Positions 38,369 through 48,841 of a stretch of DNA of 64,000 nt are shown here, piece after piece. Each line of letters starts with the position of its first letter. Position 1 is the first letter of the stretch. Source of the DNA: Rudaeicoccus suwonensis (GTDB taxonomy: Bacteria; Actinomycetota; Actinomycetes; Actinomycetales; Dermatophilaceae); NCBI RefSeq assembly GCF_007829035.1, contig NZ_VIVQ01000001.1:1674001-1738000 (forward strand), given 5' to 3'. Below the pieces are notes generated by a model. The model saw nothing but the letters and a program-made list of their open reading frames with translations, was not told the DNA's origin and made no database searches. The translations under genes were made by a program, and so were the position numbers.

Positions 38369-39192
38369 GCGCCCGCGACACCGGTCGACTGCCGTCGGCA
38401 TACCTGCAGCCGGGTTCGTCGTCGTTCACCGAGTTCCTCGGTGCCCATGCGCCGCAACTGGTGCCGGGGTCACGCGCCGCCATGCACACCGGTGCCGCTG
38501 TGGAGGCGCCGCACGGCACCACGATCGTCGCGGTGGCCTACGACGGGGGAGTCCTGCTCGCGGGTGACCGTCGCGCGACCATGGGCAACCTGATCGCCAA
38601 CCACGAGATGCGCAAGGTTTTTGCAGCCGACGACTACTCGGCTGTCGGCATCGCCGGCACCGCCGGTGTGGCGATCGAGATGGTCCGGTTGTTCCAGGTC
38701 GAGCTCGAGCACTACGAGAAGATCGAGGGCGAGCTGCTCTCGCTCGTCGGCAAGGCCAACCGTCTGGCGACGATGATCCGCGGCAATCTCGGGATGGCCA
38801 TGCAGGGCCTGTCGGTCGTGCCGCTGTTCGCCGGCTACGACCTCGACGGCGGCCGCGGGCGGATCTTCTCCTACGACGTGACCGGCGGTTGTTACGAGGA
38901 ACACGACTACCACTCGGTCGGCTCCGGCTCGTTGTTCGCACGCGGCGCCCTGAAAAAGCTGTGGCGGCAGCAGCTTTCGCAGGACGATGCCGTCCGCGTG
39001 ACCATCGAAGCCCTGTATGACGCCGCCGACGACGACTCCGCGACCGGCGGCCCTGACCTCGGCCGGCGCATCTGGCCGACCGTCGCGATCGTCGATGCCG
39101 AGGGCGTTCGCTTCTGCAGCTCCGAGGTGCTCGAGGGCGTCGTCGAGCAGGTCGTCTCCGACCGGCGCACCCCGGGAAGCCGCACCCGATGA
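38365..39192 (+). CDS. prcB: proteasome subunit beta
   Basis: 275 aa. The proteolytic subunit of the 20S core. A 51-residue propeptide ends in EAPHG, and cleavage exposes catalytic Thr52 ([19 protein letters not shown]). [13 protein letters not shown] is the conserved Gly-rich segment. The GTG start at 38365 overlaps the pup stop (GTGA), so translation is coupled. Confidence 0.96.
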   Translation: MSARDTGRLPSAYLQPGSSSFTEFLGAHAPQLVPGSRAAMHTGAAVEAPHGTTIVAVAYDGGVLLAGDRRATMGNLIANHEMRKVFAADDYSAVGIAGTAGVAIEMVRLFQVELEHYEKIEGELLSLVGKANRLATMIRGNLGMAMQGLSVVPLFAGYDLDGGRGRIFSYDVTGGCYEEHDYHSVGSGSLFARGALKKLWRQQLSQDDAVRVTIEALYDAADDDSATGGPDLGRRIWPTVAIVDAEGVRFCSSEVLEGVVEQVVSDRRTPGSRTR

Positions 39193-39235
39193 GCCTGATC
39201 GCCAGCGCCGATGCCCACGTGAAGGACCCCGTCCG

Positions 39236-40015
39236 ATGAGTATGCCGTTCTACGTCTCGCCCGAGCAGTTGATGAAGGATCGCGCCGACTACGCGCGCAA
39301 GGGCATCGCCCGCGGGCGCGCGGTCATCGTCGTGGCGTATGACCGCGGTATCGCCTTCGTCGCCGAGAACCCCAGCCGCGCGCTGCACAAGGTCTCCGAG
39401 ATCTATGACCGCATCGCCTTCGCCGCGGTCGGCAAGTACAACGAGTTCGAGAACCTGCGGGTCGCGGGCGTGCGCTACGCCGACCTGCGCGGCTACTCCT
39501 ACGACCGCAGCGATGTGACTGCCAGGGGCCTGGCCAACGCGTACGCCCAGACCCTCGGCACGGTGTTCACCCAGGAGTCCAAGCCGTACGAGGTCGAGAT
39601 CGTCGTCGCTCAGGTGGGCGCCGACCAGGAGTCGGACCAGATCTACCGCCTGACCTATGACGGCTCCGTCGCTGACGAGCGGGGATTCGTCGCGATGGGC
39701 GGTGGTGCGGACCGCATCAGTACCGGTCTCGACGAACAGTGGCGGGTCGGACTCGACCTCGGCGAGGTGCTGCGTCTGGCGGTTGCGCTGCTGGCTGTCG
39801 ACCCGCAGGGCGAGGAGACCCGCACCCTGGGAGCTGACCAACTCGAAGTCGCAGTGCTCGATCGCAGCCGCCCACGTCGCACCTTCCGCCGGGTCAACGG
39901 CACACTCCTGGAAGCGCTGCTCAGCACCGACGACCCGACCAAGGACGTGCCGTTGAATGACGTCGCCACCGGCGTGCACGACACCCACCGACCCGACGAC
40001 GAGCCGCTCGCCTGA
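39236..40015 (+). CDS. prcA: proteasome subunit alpha
   Basis: 259 aa. Forms the outer gating rings of the 20S core. [20 protein letters not shown] and RKGIARGR are the alpha-type N-terminal gate and H0 helix; [10 protein letters not shown] and LRLAVALL follow. There is no catalytic Thr. The ATG at 39236 has GAAGGA 9-10 nt upstream and lies 43 nt after prcB. The acidic C-terminal tail is not conserved. Confidence 0.96.
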   Translation: MSMPFYVSPEQLMKDRADYARKGIARGRAVIVVAYDRGIAFVAENPSRALHKVSEIYDRIAFAAVGKYNEFENLRVAGVRYADLRGYSYDRSDVTARGLANAYAQTLGTVFTQESKPYEVEIVVAQVGADQESDQIYRLTYDGSVADERGFVAMGGGADRISTGLDEQWRVGLDLGEVLRLAVALLAVDPQGEETRTLGADQLEVAVLDRSRPRRTFRRVNGTLLEALLSTDDPTKDVPLNDVATGVHDTHRPDDEPLA

Positions 40016-40206
40016 GACAGACGTATCTCACCGAAGGCGAACGCCGGCGGCGGCCGGCGTCATTAACCAGGTGAACAATGTCGGTGCCCTCTGACATGAT
40101 CGGACCAGACCGCCACGCATGACGATGACTGTTTGACTTCAACCGCACTTGAGCATTCAGGCTGTGTCCTGCCACCACCCGCCCCACAGTCAGGACCTGC
40201 GCACTC

Positions 40207-42240
40207 ATGGACCACCCTGCCCCGGTGACCGTCACAACTCACACCCCGGGGCAGGCCGGATTTGTCTCGCGTCCGGTGATCGCACCGGCCCCGGAGCGTC
40301 GGCGCCGGCATACCGATCTGTTGCGCTTGCTGCCCTATCTGCTGCCCTACCGGGCGAGGTGGCTGACGATGGTGATCGTCGCGATCACCAGTCTTGGCGC
40401 GACCGTCGCCATACCGCTGATGACCAAGGCAGTCATCGACGGGCCGGTCCGCCATCACGACCAACACCACCTGTGGACCCTTGGTGCTGCCGCCCTGGCC
40501 GTCGGCATGTCAGAGGCGATTCTGTGGTTCATCCGGCGGTGGCTGGTGTCGCGGGCGACCATGGGAGTCGAGCGCGACATCCGCAAGGATCTCTACGCGC
40601 GCCTGCAGATCCTGCCGATGTCGTTCCACAACAACTGGCAGTCCGGCCAGCTTCTCTCACGCATCATGAGCGACCTGAGCACTGTTCGCAGGTTCCTCAG
40701 TTTCGGACTGGTCTTCCTGCTGCTCAACATCCTGCAGATCATCGCGATCACCGCGATCCTGCTGGCGTTGTACTGGCCGCTGGGCGTGATCGTTCTGATC
40801 TCGATCCTGCCGATCACCGTGACCGTCCTGCACAACCAGCGGCAGTTCACCGCGCTGTCGCGTATGGCGCAGGATCAGTCCGGCGTCGTGGCGACCAATG
40901 TCGAAGAATCCGCGCTCGGGCTGCGAGTCGTGAAGTCCTTCGGTCGTGAGCAGTACGTCTACGACCGATTCGACACCCAGGTCACCCATCTGTTCGACAT
41001 ACAGGTGCGCAAGGTCCGGCTGCAGGCGCGCTTCTGGACGATGCTCGAAGTCATCCCCAACATCACCCTCATCGTGGTGCTCGGATTCGGAGCAGCCGCA
41101 ACGGGATCCGGCCGCATTACCATCGGCACCCTTGTTGCGTTCATCACGATGATGCTGTCGTTGGTGTGGCCGATCGCGTCGCTCGGTTTCTTGCTCTCGA
41201 TGACCCAGGAGGCGATGACGGCCGCCGACCGGGTCGCCGAGATCTTCGACACGGAGCCCGAGATCAGCGATGGTCCCGTCGACGCCGTGTCCGGCGCCGG
41301 CCGCCTGGAGTTCGTCGACGTGGGCTTCCGGTTTCCGGGGCCGCCCGCTCATGCGGGGGAGCACGACGTCTCCGACGACTCCGCTGCCGTCACTCCGCCG
41401 GCGGCCGACGACTCGGCGTGGGCGCTTCGGCACGTCGACCTCGTCCTCGAGCCGGGCGAGACGATCGCCCTGGTCGGCGCGACCGGCTCGGGCAAGTCGG
41501 TGCTCACATCATTGGTGCCGCGGCTCTATGACGTCAGCGAGGGCTGCATCCGCATCGACGGTGTCGACATACGGGAGCTGACCCTGACAGCACTGCGGTC
41601 GACGGTCGCGACCGCGTTCGAGGATCCGACGCTGTTCTCGCTGTCCGTACGCGAGAACCTCACGCTGGGCCGGCCCGATGCGACCTATAACGAGATCGCC
41701 CAGGCCATCGACGTTGCGCAGGCGCACTTCGTGCACGACCTGCCCTTCGGCCTCGACACCCGCATCGGAGAGCAGGGCATGAGTCTGTCGGGTGGGCAGC
41801 GGCAACGGTTGTCATTGGCTCGGGCTGTCCTCGCGCGTCCGCGTGTCCTGGTGCTCGACGACACCCTGTCCGCACTGGACGTCCACACCGAAGCTCTCGT
41901 CGAGCAGGCGCTGCGCCGGGTGCTGCACGATGTCACCGGCATCGTGGTGGCGCACCGCGCGTCGACCGTGCTGCTCGCCGATAAGGTGGCGCTGCTCGAA
42001 CACGGCACGATCACCCATGTCGGCACGCACGCCCAACTGCTCGCGACGGTGCCCAGCTACCGGTTCCTGTTGGCGGCCGACGACGAGCTCGACGACGCCA
42101 TGCCCGAGCCGACGTGGACCCAAGACGACGAGCGCCTGGCTGCTGACGAACGCCACCTTGTCGAGTCCGCGACCGACGAGGTCTGCCGTGACCGCGGAGA
42201 CCGCTATCCCTCGGAAACGGCAGAGGAGGCCCGCCGATGA
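40207..42240 (+). CDS. ABC exporter half-transporter with degenerate ATP site
   Basis: 677 aa. Six-helix membrane domain (residues ~45-330) plus ATPase domain. Walker A GATGSGKS and a canonical signature LSGGQRQR are present. The Q-loop Gln is replaced by Glu (TAFEDPTLFS), and Walker B reads VLVLDDTLSALD, with Asp in place of the catalytic Glu. This is the pattern of the degenerate partner in heterodimeric exporters such as TM287/288. It overlaps the next gene by 4 nt (ATGA). The substrate is unknown. The 190 bp after prcA hold no clear regulatory element. Confidence 0.9.
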   Translation: MDHPAPVTVTTHTPGQAGFVSRPVIAPAPERRRRHTDLLRLLPYLLPYRARWLTMVIVAITSLGATVAIPLMTKAVIDGPVRHHDQHHLWTLGAAALAVGMSEAILWFIRRWLVSRATMGVERDIRKDLYARLQILPMSFHNNWQSGQLLSRIMSDLSTVRRFLSFGLVFLLLNILQIIAITAILLALYWPLGVIVLISILPITVTVLHNQRQFTALSRMAQDQSGVVATNVEESALGLRVVKSFGREQYVYDRFDTQVTHLFDIQVRKVRLQARFWTMLEVIPNITLIVVLGFGAAATGSGRITIGTLVAFITMMLSLVWPIASLGFLLSMTQEAMTAADRVAEIFDTEPEISDGPVDAVSGAGRLEFVDVGFRFPGPPAHAGEHDVSDDSAAVTPPAADDSAWALRHVDLVLEPGETIALVGATGSGKSVLTSLVPRLYDVSEGCIRIDGVDIRELTLTALRSTVATAFEDPTLFSLSVRENLTLGRPDATYNEIAQAIDVAQAHFVHDLPFGLDTRIGEQGMSLSGGQRQRLSLARAVLARPRVLVLDDTLSALDVHTEALVEQALRRVLHDVTGIVVAHRASTVLLADKVALLEHGTITHVGTHAQLLATVPSYRFLLAADDELDDAMPEPTWTQDDERLAADERHLVESATDEVCRDRGDRYPSETAEEARR

Positions 42241-44111
42241 GCACCGACACCCAGCAGCCAGAACACGTTTCGGCCGATGCACCGCTGTCCAAGCCCGAGG
42301 AACGTTGGCGTGGCCTGATGTCAGAGGCCTCGGACGATCTGCCGATCGACGAGACTGCTCCACGCCGCGCGGAAGCGCGCGCCCTGCTGCGGTCACTGCT
42401 CACGCCGTACAAGCGCATGGTGCTGATCCTGATGGTCATCGTCGTGGTCGAGAACCTCGCGAGGCTGTCGGTCCCACTGCTCGTGCAACTCGGTATCGAC
42501 CACGGTGTGCCACCGATCACCGACCATCACAACTACCACGACCTCATCACGATCGTGTCAGTGCTCGTTGCGGTCGTGCTTGTGCAGGCCACGAGCCGGG
42601 TGTTCTTCCTCCGCAGGTCGGGGGAGATCGGTGAGCGCGTGCTGCTGACCCTGCGGCGCAGGGTGTTCCGCCACTTCCAGGATCTCGACGTCACCTTCCA
42701 TGACAAGTACACCTCCGGGCGCGTGGTCAGCCGGTCCACCAACGACGTCGAGGCCATCCAGGAGATGCTCGAGAACGGCTTCGACAGTCTGATAACGGCC
42801 GTGCTCACGTTGATCGGCACCGCCATACTGCTGGTCTTCCTCAACGTCGAGCTCGGCCTCATCTGCCTGATCAGCTTTCCGATCCTCATCGCGCTCAGTG
42901 CGTGGTTCCGTGGGGCGTCGGCCAAGACCTACCGCGAGGTTCGTGAGAGCGCGGCGCTGGTCATCGTGCAGTTCGTCGAGACCATGACCGGCATCAAAGC
43001 TGTCCAGGCCTACCGCCGGGAGCCGCGCAACCAGGAGATCTTCGAGGAGGTGGCCGACCGTTATCGTGCGATCAACGAGAAGACCTTCCGCTTGGTCGCG
43101 ATTTTCATGCCGTCGGTGTCCCTCGTCGGCAACGTGATGACCGGAGTCGTGCTCATCTACGGCGGATGGCGGGTGCTGCACGGACACATGACGATCGGCG
43201 TGCTCACCGCGTTCCTGTTGTATCTGCGGATGTTCTTCGAGCCGATGCAGGACATCACCCAGTTCTTCAACACCTTCCAGTCGGCATCTTCGGCGCTGGA
43301 GAAGCTCGCCGGTGTGCTCGCGCACAAACCCGCGATCAGTGACCCCGAGCAGCCACTGCCGCTGCGCGATCTGCACGGCGCCATGCGTTTCGACGATGTG
43401 CACTTCGGGTATGTCGCCGACCGGCCGGTGCTGCCCGGCCTCACGCTCGACATACCTGCCGGGCAGACCGTGGCGCTGGTCGGCACCACCGGTGCCGGCA
43501 AGACCACCATCGCCAAGCTGCTCGCCCGCTTCTACGATCCGACCTCGGGGCGAGTGCTGCTGGACGGCACCGACCTGCGCGACATCGAGCAGGCGCAGTT
43601 GCGGCAGCACGTCGTGATGGTGACCCAGGAGAACTTCATGTTCGAGGGGTCTGTCGCCGACAACATCCGCTTCGGCCGACCGACCGCGACCGATGACGAG
43701 ATCCGTGGGGCGGCCGAGGCGGTGGGCGCTCACCACTTCATCGCACAGCTGCCGCACGGCTATGACACCGACGTGGCCAAACGCGGCGGCCGGCTCTCGG
43801 CGGGGCAGCGACAACTGGTGGCGTTCGCACGTGCCTTCCTCGCCGATCCCGCCGTGTTGATCCTGGACGAAGCGACGTCGTCGCTGGACATTCCCAGCGA
43901 GCGGCTGGTGCAACGTGCCCTGGAGACCGTGCTCGCCGACCGCACCGCACTGATCATCGCCCACCGGCTCTCGACGGTCGAGGTCGCCGACCGGGTGCTC
44001 GTGCTCGAGCACGGCCAGGTCCTGGAAGACGGTCCGCCGGCACAGCTCATCGGATCCGAGGACGGCCGGTATGCCGCGCTGCACGAGGCGTGGGTGTCCT
44101 CGCTGGCCTGA
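42237..44111 (+). CDS. ABC exporter half-transporter, catalytic partner
   Basis: 624 aa with six-helix membrane domain and ATPase domain. Walker A GTTGAGKTT, Q-loop VMVTQENFMF and Walker B VLILDEATSSLD are normal, but the signature is LSAGQRQ instead of LSGGQ. Paired with the degenerate Walker B of the preceding gene this makes one active and one inactive ATP site. The ATGA overlap couples their synthesis. It converges with the agmatinase-like gene at 3 bp distance. Confidence 0.9.
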   Translation: MSTDTQQPEHVSADAPLSKPEERWRGLMSEASDDLPIDETAPRRAEARALLRSLLTPYKRMVLILMVIVVVENLARLSVPLLVQLGIDHGVPPITDHHNYHDLITIVSVLVAVVLVQATSRVFFLRRSGEIGERVLLTLRRRVFRHFQDLDVTFHDKYTSGRVVSRSTNDVEAIQEMLENGFDSLITAVLTLIGTAILLVFLNVELGLICLISFPILIALSAWFRGASAKTYREVRESAALVIVQFVETMTGIKAVQAYRREPRNQEIFEEVADRYRAINEKTFRLVAIFMPSVSLVGNVMTGVVLIYGGWRVLHGHMTIGVLTAFLLYLRMFFEPMQDITQFFNTFQSASSALEKLAGVLAHKPAISDPEQPLPLRDLHGAMRFDDVHFGYVADRPVLPGLTLDIPAGQTVALVGTTGAGKTTIAKLLARFYDPTSGRVLLDGTDLRDIEQAQLRQHVVMVTQENFMFEGSVADNIRFGRPTATDDEIRGAAEAVGAHHFIAQLPHGYDTDVAKRGGRLSAGQRQLVAFARAFLADPAVLILDEATSSLDIPSERLVQRALETVLADRTALIIAHRLSTVEVADRVLVLEHGQVLEDGPPAQLIGSEDGRYAALHEAWVSSLA

Positions 44112-44114
44112 ACC

Positions 44115-45071
44115 TCAGTCGGTCTGCCCCGCGAGATCCATCGCCATCAGGCTGATCAGGTCGTATGCCGTGTGCGACGCCGCGATGCCGGTGATCTCCG
44201 CGTGGTCGTATGCCGCAGACACCTCCACCACATCGGCTCCGATGATGTGGCAACCGGCGAGGCCGCGCAGGATCTCCAGCAGTTCACGACTGGTCATGCC
44301 GCCGGCCTCCGGTGTTCCGGTGCCCGGCGCGTGCGCGGGGTCGAGCACGTCGATGTCCACCGAGACGTAGACCGGTCGGGTGCCGATCCGCTGACGCAAC
44401 CGGTCAACCACCTCGTCGACGCCCTGACGCAGGACATCAGCGGCGGTGAGGATCCCGAAGCCGAATCGACGGTCGTCTTCCAGGTCCTTCTTGCCATAGA
44501 GCGGTCCGCGGGTGCCGATGTGACTGAGCGCCTCGGTGTCGAGAATGCCTTCCTCGACGGCACGGCGGAACGGTGTGCCGTGTGTGTACTCGGCGCCGAA
44601 GTAGGTGTCCCAGGTGTCCAGGTGGGCGTCGAAGTGCACCAATGCAACAGGACCGTATGCCGCAGCCGCCGCGCGCAGCAGCGGTAGTGACAGGGTGTGG
44701 TCACCGCCGATGGTCATCAGCCGGGATCCGCGATCGGCATACGAGCGCGCGGCGTGCTCGGCGGACTCGATCGCTGCATGGATGTCGAACGGGTTGAGGT
44801 CGATGTCGCCGCCGTCGCTGACCTGCACCGTGTCGAAGGGCGCGATGTCCAGTGCCGGGTTGTACGGCCGCAGCAACCTGCTCGCCTGGCGGATGTGCGC
44901 CGGGCCGAACCGTGCACCAGGTCGGTAGGACACACCGGAATCGAACGGCATACCGAGCACGACGATGTCGCTGGTCGGCACCTGGTCCAGACGGGGGAGC
45001 CGGGCGAAGGTCGTCAGACCTCCGAAACGTGGTGACGCGGATCCGTCCGCTGGTCCGATCGGCGTGGTCAT
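44115..45071 (-). CDS. speB: ureohydrolase, agmatinase-like
   Basis: 318 aa binuclear manganese hydrolase of the arginase/agmatinase fold. Metal ligands: His125 ([10 protein letters not shown]), Asp148/His150/Asp152 ([10 protein letters not shown]) and the [14 protein letters not shown] motif. [13 protein letters not shown] is typical of agmatinases and guanidinobutyrases, so the guanidino substrate is not settled. The ATG at 45071 with GAGGAGA is preferred over the ATG at 45110. No other polyamine genes are nearby. Confidence 0.87.
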   Translation of the reverse strand: MTTPIGPADGSASPRFGGLTTFARLPRLDQVPTSDIVVLGMPFDSGVSYRPGARFGPAHIRQASRLLRPYNPALDIAPFDTVQVSDGGDIDLNPFDIHAAIESAEHAARSYADRGSRLMTIGGDHTLSLPLLRAAAAAYGPVALVHFDAHLDTWDTYFGAEYTHGTPFRRAVEEGILDTEALSHIGTRGPLYGKKDLEDDRRFGFGILTAADVLRQGVDEVVDRLRQRIGTRPVYVSVDIDVLDPAHAPGTGTPEAGGMTSRELLEILRGLAGCHIIGADVVEVSAAYDHAEITGIAASHTAYDLISLMAMDLAGQTD

Positions 45072-45163
45072 GCAGGTTCTCCTCGCAGGCGATCCGATGA
45101 CGCGCATCACAACACGCCGAGGGCAAATCTAGTGCTGCACCCTCACCCCTGGGCTCGATCTTC

Positions 45164-45218
45164 GACACCAGGGCGGGCATCGCCGCCGCAGCGTCGAATA
45201 TCCGCGCGAGCGCGGACC
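45164..45218. repeat. intergenic 55-bp segment, copy B
   Basis: Lies in the 165-bp gap between the SDR and agmatinase-like genes and matches 32172-32226 at about 70 % by hand alignment. Nothing else was recognised in this gap. Confidence 0.45.
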
Positions 45219-45236
45219 GTGCACGGAGTCTCGCCG

Positions 45237-46229
45237 CTAGTTGCCGGCACCCAGCTGCGAGAGCAGCTCACGCTCCTCGGCCGCGCTGAGACCGGCTTTC
45301 CGCTGCCGCCCAGGTCCTGCCTGTAACTCCCAGGCGAGGGTGTCGGTGATCGACTCGCGCATGTCGCGGGTGCGCAGCCCGGTGGCATACGCAGCATCGA
45401 CTGAGCGGGCCATGAAACCGGCGTATGCCGCACCGGGCAACCACAGCGGCAGGCTGCGCGGACCGGCCCACGGTTGCACACCTCGCTCGGTCAGCCAGTC
45501 CGCATCGGCGAGCACCAGTTCGCCGCTGAAGGCGGTCACCGCAGCAACATCCAGGAAGTAGTCGTGCATCGTCGTGACACGCCCGGAAACGTTGAGGGTC
45601 CCGGCAATTCGGCTGGTTGCGGCAAGGACGAGGAAGTCCGCCAGGTCGCGGACGTCGATGAGCTGCACCGGCTGAGCGCCGCTCGCAGGTGCGAGCACCC
45701 GTCCCTCTGCCGCCGGATGCGCCAAGCGCAGCGGCCAGTAGCCGGTCCGGTCGGAGATGTCACCGGGACCGGTGATCAGACCGGATCGCGCGACGAGGAA
45801 GCGATCCGCGGTCAGAGCCGCAGCCAGTGCCTGCTCACAGGCCACCTTGCCCTCTCCGTAGAACTCGTCGCTGTACGCCGTGGTCAGGGCGGGCAGCAGC
45901 GGCGCGTCCTCGGCCGCGCCCGGCCGGTCGTGGGTGGCGTACACCGAGCACGACGACACCAGCACCCAATGCTCGATCCGTGCTTCCAGCGCCGCCACCG
46001 CGCCAGCCACGTGGGCCGGATCACGCGCGACGTCGATCGCGGCATCGAATTCGCCCGCCAGTCGCGAATACCCTTCATTGTCGGCACGATCCGCCTTCAC
46101 AAGGGTCGCGCCCGTCGGCACCGGACCATTGCCGCGGGCGAGGCAGACGACGTCATGACCCTGGACGAGTGCGGTCGAAGCGACCTGGTGACCGAGCCAT
46201 GACGTGCCGCCGAGAACGAGTACGCGCAT
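45237..46229 (-). CDS. NAD-dependent epimerase/dehydratase (extended SDR)
   Basis: 330 aa. Rossmann motif VLGGTSWLG at 6-13 and active-site Tyr124/Lys128 (YGEGK) with Ser of SSCSVYA. The remainder resembles reductases of nucleoside-sugar type, without a definite substrate. The stop region converges on no gene; agmatinase lies downstream on the same strand. Its start is 77 bp from that of pafA on the other strand. Confidence 0.8.
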   Translation of the reverse strand: MRVLVLGGTSWLGHQVASTALVQGHDVVCLARGNGPVPTGATLVKADRADNEGYSRLAGEFDAAIDVARDPAHVAGAVAALEARIEHWVLVSSCSVYATHDRPGAAEDAPLLPALTTAYSDEFYGEGKVACEQALAAALTADRFLVARSGLITGPGDISDRTGYWPLRLAHPAAEGRVLAPASGAQPVQLIDVRDLADFLVLAATSRIAGTLNVSGRVTTMHDYFLDVAAVTAFSGELVLADADWLTERGVQPWAGPRSLPLWLPGAAYAGFMARSVDAAYATGLRTRDMRESITDTLAWELQAGPGRQRKAGLSAAEERELLSQLGAGN

Positions 46230-46293
46230 CCGCTCAGCCCATCACGGCAGACCTCGCACGGCAAGGTCACCGACCGTCAGGCCCTGCCTCGCC

Positions 46294-46299
46294 TACGCT
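46294..46299 (+). promoter_or_regulatory. TANNNT -10 hexamer of pafA, leaderless
   Basis: TACGCT, 6 nt, then ATG at 46306. Confidence 0.55.
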
Positions 46300-46305
46300 T
46301 GGCCC

Positions 46306-47667
46306 ATGGAGCGGCGGATCTTCGGAATCGAGAACGAGTACGGCGTCACCTGCACGTTCGACGGCCAGCGCCGGCTCACGCCCGACGAGGTTGCGCGCTA
46401 CCTGTTCCGCAAGGTTGTCTCGTGGGGTCGCTCATCGAATGTCTTCCTGGGCAACGGTTCACGGCTGTATCTCGATGTGGGCAGCCACCCGGAGTACGCC
46501 ACTCCCGAGTGCGACGACGTGCGTGAGGCGGTGATCCACGACAAGGCCGGCGAGCGGGTCATCGAGGGCCTCGTCGAGGATGCACAGAGCCGTCTCGCGG
46601 ACGAGGGCATCGAAGGCAAGATCTTCGTCTTCAAGAACAACACCGATTCGGCAGGTAACTCCTACGGTTGTCACGAGAACTTCCTCATCGGTCGCGCGGG
46701 TGAGTTCCAGAAGGTCTCCGACATACTCATCCCGTTTCTCGTCAGCCGGCAGATCACCTGCGGCGCGGGCAAGATCGCACTGCTCGGTCACAAGCCGACC
46801 TACTGCGTCAGTCAGCGTGCCGACCACATCTGGGAGGGCGTCAGCAGCGCAACGACGCGGTCACGACCGATCATCAACACCCGGGACGAACCGCATGCGG
46901 ATGCCGAGCGGTACCGGCGCCTGCACGTGATCGTCGGTGACAGCAACATGAGTGAGACCACCACGATGCTCAAGCTCGGCTCGGCCCACCTGGTGCTGCG
47001 GATGATCGAGGAGGGCGTCAGCATGCGGGATCTCAGTCTGGAGAACCCGATTCGCGCCATACGCGAGATCAGCCACGACATCACCGGGCGCAATCCGGTG
47101 CGCTTGGCCAACGGCCGGGAACTGTCCGCGCTGCAACTGCAAACCGAATATTTCGACAAGGCCAGCCAGTTCGTCGACCAGAAGGGTCTGACCGACGATC
47201 TCACCAAACGGATCATGGATCTGTGGGGCCGCACACTGACCGCGGTCGACACCGGCAATCTCGGCATCGTCGACACCGAGATCGACTGGGTGATCAAGCA
47301 CAAACTGCTCGACCAGTATGGCGCGCGGCACGATCTGCCCCTCGACCATCCCCGGATGCTGCAGCTCGATCTGACCTATCACGACATCAACAGGCGTCGC
47401 GGCCTCTTCTACCTGCTGCAGCGTCGTGGGCAGGCTGCTCGGGTGTGTTCGGATGTCGAGGTCTTCCAGTCAAAGACCTACCCGCCGCAGACGACACGCG
47501 CGAAGTTGCGCGGCGACTTCATCCGCGCGGCGCAAGCGCACCGCCGGGATTTCACGGTGGACTGGGTGCACCTGAAGCTCAACGACCAGGCGCAGCGCAC
47601 GGTCCTGGTGAAGGACCCGTTCGCCGCCACGGACGCCCGGGTGCAGCGCCTCATCGACGGGATGTGA
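46306..47667 (+). CDS. pafA: Pup-protein ligase
   Basis: 453 aa. Joins the C-terminal Glu of Pup to substrate lysines using [20 protein letters not shown] carries the ATP-site Glu9; [16 protein letters not shown] carries the catalytic Asp57; [17 protein letters not shown] and [19 protein letters not shown] are family blocks. No Dop-loop is present, which separates it from dop. The ATG at 46306, not the earlier in-frame codon 46204, gives the family N-terminus and fits a leaderless mRNA. It lies 6 kb from prcA with four unrelated genes between. Confidence 0.96.
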   Translation: MERRIFGIENEYGVTCTFDGQRRLTPDEVARYLFRKVVSWGRSSNVFLGNGSRLYLDVGSHPEYATPECDDVREAVIHDKAGERVIEGLVEDAQSRLADEGIEGKIFVFKNNTDSAGNSYGCHENFLIGRAGEFQKVSDILIPFLVSRQITCGAGKIALLGHKPTYCVSQRADHIWEGVSSATTRSRPIINTRDEPHADAERYRRLHVIVGDSNMSETTTMLKLGSAHLVLRMIEEGVSMRDLSLENPIRAIREISHDITGRNPVRLANGRELSALQLQTEYFDKASQFVDQKGLTDDLTKRIMDLWGRTLTAVDTGNLGIVDTEIDWVIKHKLLDQYGARHDLPLDHPRMLQLDLTYHDINRRRGLFYLLQRRGQAARVCSDVEVFQSKTYPPQTTRAKLRGDFIRAAQAHRRDFTVDWVHLKLNDQAQRTVLVKDPFAATDARVQRLIDGM

Positions 47668-47692
47668 GGGCAGGTCGCACAGCCCGCCGCGT

Positions 47693-47698
47693 TATGGT
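47693..47698 (+). promoter_or_regulatory. -10 box for the FKBP lipoprotein gene
   Basis: TATGGT ~80 nt before the GTG at 47777. The leader holds AAGAGG 9 nt before the start. Confidence 0.35.
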
Positions 47699-47776
47699 GG
47701 GCGCCGCCTGGTGGCACATGATCTGTCAGGTGTAGTTCGACCCAGAGTCCCCCGACATACCAAGAGGTTCGATTTC

Positions 47777-48811
47777 GTGCGCCGTTTCCCAGTCCGTCTG
47801 CTCGCACTCGGTGTCCTGCCAGCGGCGCTGCTCGCCGGCTGCGGCAGCAGCAAGTCCAACGCCACGGGATCCAGTTCGTCGGCTTCGACGTCCGCGTCCA
47901 GCTCGTCCTCGGCCACCACGACGAGCATCGCGCCACAGGACGTCAGTCCGATGTCGGCCATCAAGGTCAACAACCCCAACAGCTCGAATCCGACGATCAC
48001 TTTGGGCAAGAAGCCCTTCCAGGTCAACAAGACCACCGTCGACGTGCTCACCAAGGGCACCGGTGCGACGGTCGGCGCCGACCAGGTCGCTGTGGTCAAC
48101 TACGCGGTCGCCGACGGCGCCAGCGGCAAGATGCTGACCCAGACCTTCACGACGCCCGTGCCGATCTACATGAAGGACCCCAGCCAGTTCCCGGGCCTGA
48201 TCACCGCCCTGAAGAACGTCAAGGTCGGCACGGCCGAAACTGTCGCCATCCCGCCGGCCGACGGCTTCGGCACCTCCGGCAACAGCACCTACGGCATTGC
48301 GCCGACCGACACCCTGGTGTTCTACATGAAGGTCACCGCCGCCACCAACCCGCTGGTGAGCGGCACCGACGCCGCGCCGAAGTCCGGTTTCCCGACGGTC
48401 AAGATGAACGGCCCGGCCTCCCCGGCGACGATCACGATGCCTGACGCGAACCCGCCCAAGACGCTGGAGTCGCAGAATCTGATCAACGGCACCGGGGCCA
48501 CGGTCAAGAAGGGTCAGACCCTGATCGTCGCCTACACCGGCGTCGTCTGGGTCAACGGGAAGGCCGGCACACTGTTCGACTCGACCGGTTCCCGCGCGGG
48601 CGCGCCGGCGTCCTTCGTCATCGGCGAGGGCCAGGTCATCACCGGCTGGGACAAGACCCTGGTGGGCAAGAAAGTCGGCGACCGTGTCCTGATCGTGGTG
48701 CCTCCGGCCGACGGATACGGCAGCAAGGGCCAGACGAACTCCTCCGGGCAGACGATCATCAAGGGCACCGACACGATCGTCTTCGTCGTCGACATCCTCG
48801 GTGTGGGCTGA
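47777..48811 (+). CDS. FKBP-type peptidyl-prolyl isomerase lipoprotein, two domains
   Basis: 344 aa. Signal peptide with lipobox ALLAGC (lipidated Cys22), then a Ser/Thr linker of ~35 residues. Two FKBP-like domains follow. The first, about 75-200, is degenerate (VAVVNYAVADGASGKML, AETVAIPPADGFG). The second, about 235-344, is a normal FKBP with VAYTGVVWVNGKAGTLFDS, VITGWDKTLVGKKVGDRVLIVVPPADGYG and FVVDILGV. It should fold proteins outside the membrane. GTG 47777 has AAGAGG at 9 nt. Confidence 0.9.
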   Translation: MRRFPVRLLALGVLPAALLAGCGSSKSNATGSSSSASTSASSSSSATTTSIAPQDVSPMSAIKVNNPNSSNPTITLGKKPFQVNKTTVDVLTKGTGATVGADQVAVVNYAVADGASGKMLTQTFTTPVPIYMKDPSQFPGLITALKNVKVGTAETVAIPPADGFGTSGNSTYGIAPTDTLVFYMKVTAATNPLVSGTDAAPKSGFPTVKMNGPASPATITMPDANPPKTLESQNLINGTGATVKKGQTLIVAYTGVVWVNGKAGTLFDSTGSRAGAPASFVIGEGQVITGWDKTLVGKKVGDRVLIVVPPADGYGSKGQTNSSGQTIIKGTDTIVFVVDILGVG

Positions 48812-48841
48812 CCGGGCACCTTCGACTTCCTAGGAGCACCA

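Noticed and set aside
36871-38457. 528-aa antisense frame across dop and pup
   Set aside because: Runs opposite to dop, pup and prcB, all unmistakable; no conserved motif.
42558-44084. 508-aa antisense frame in the second ABC exporter gene
   Set aside because: Shadow frame; the plus strand has complete Walker and signature motifs.
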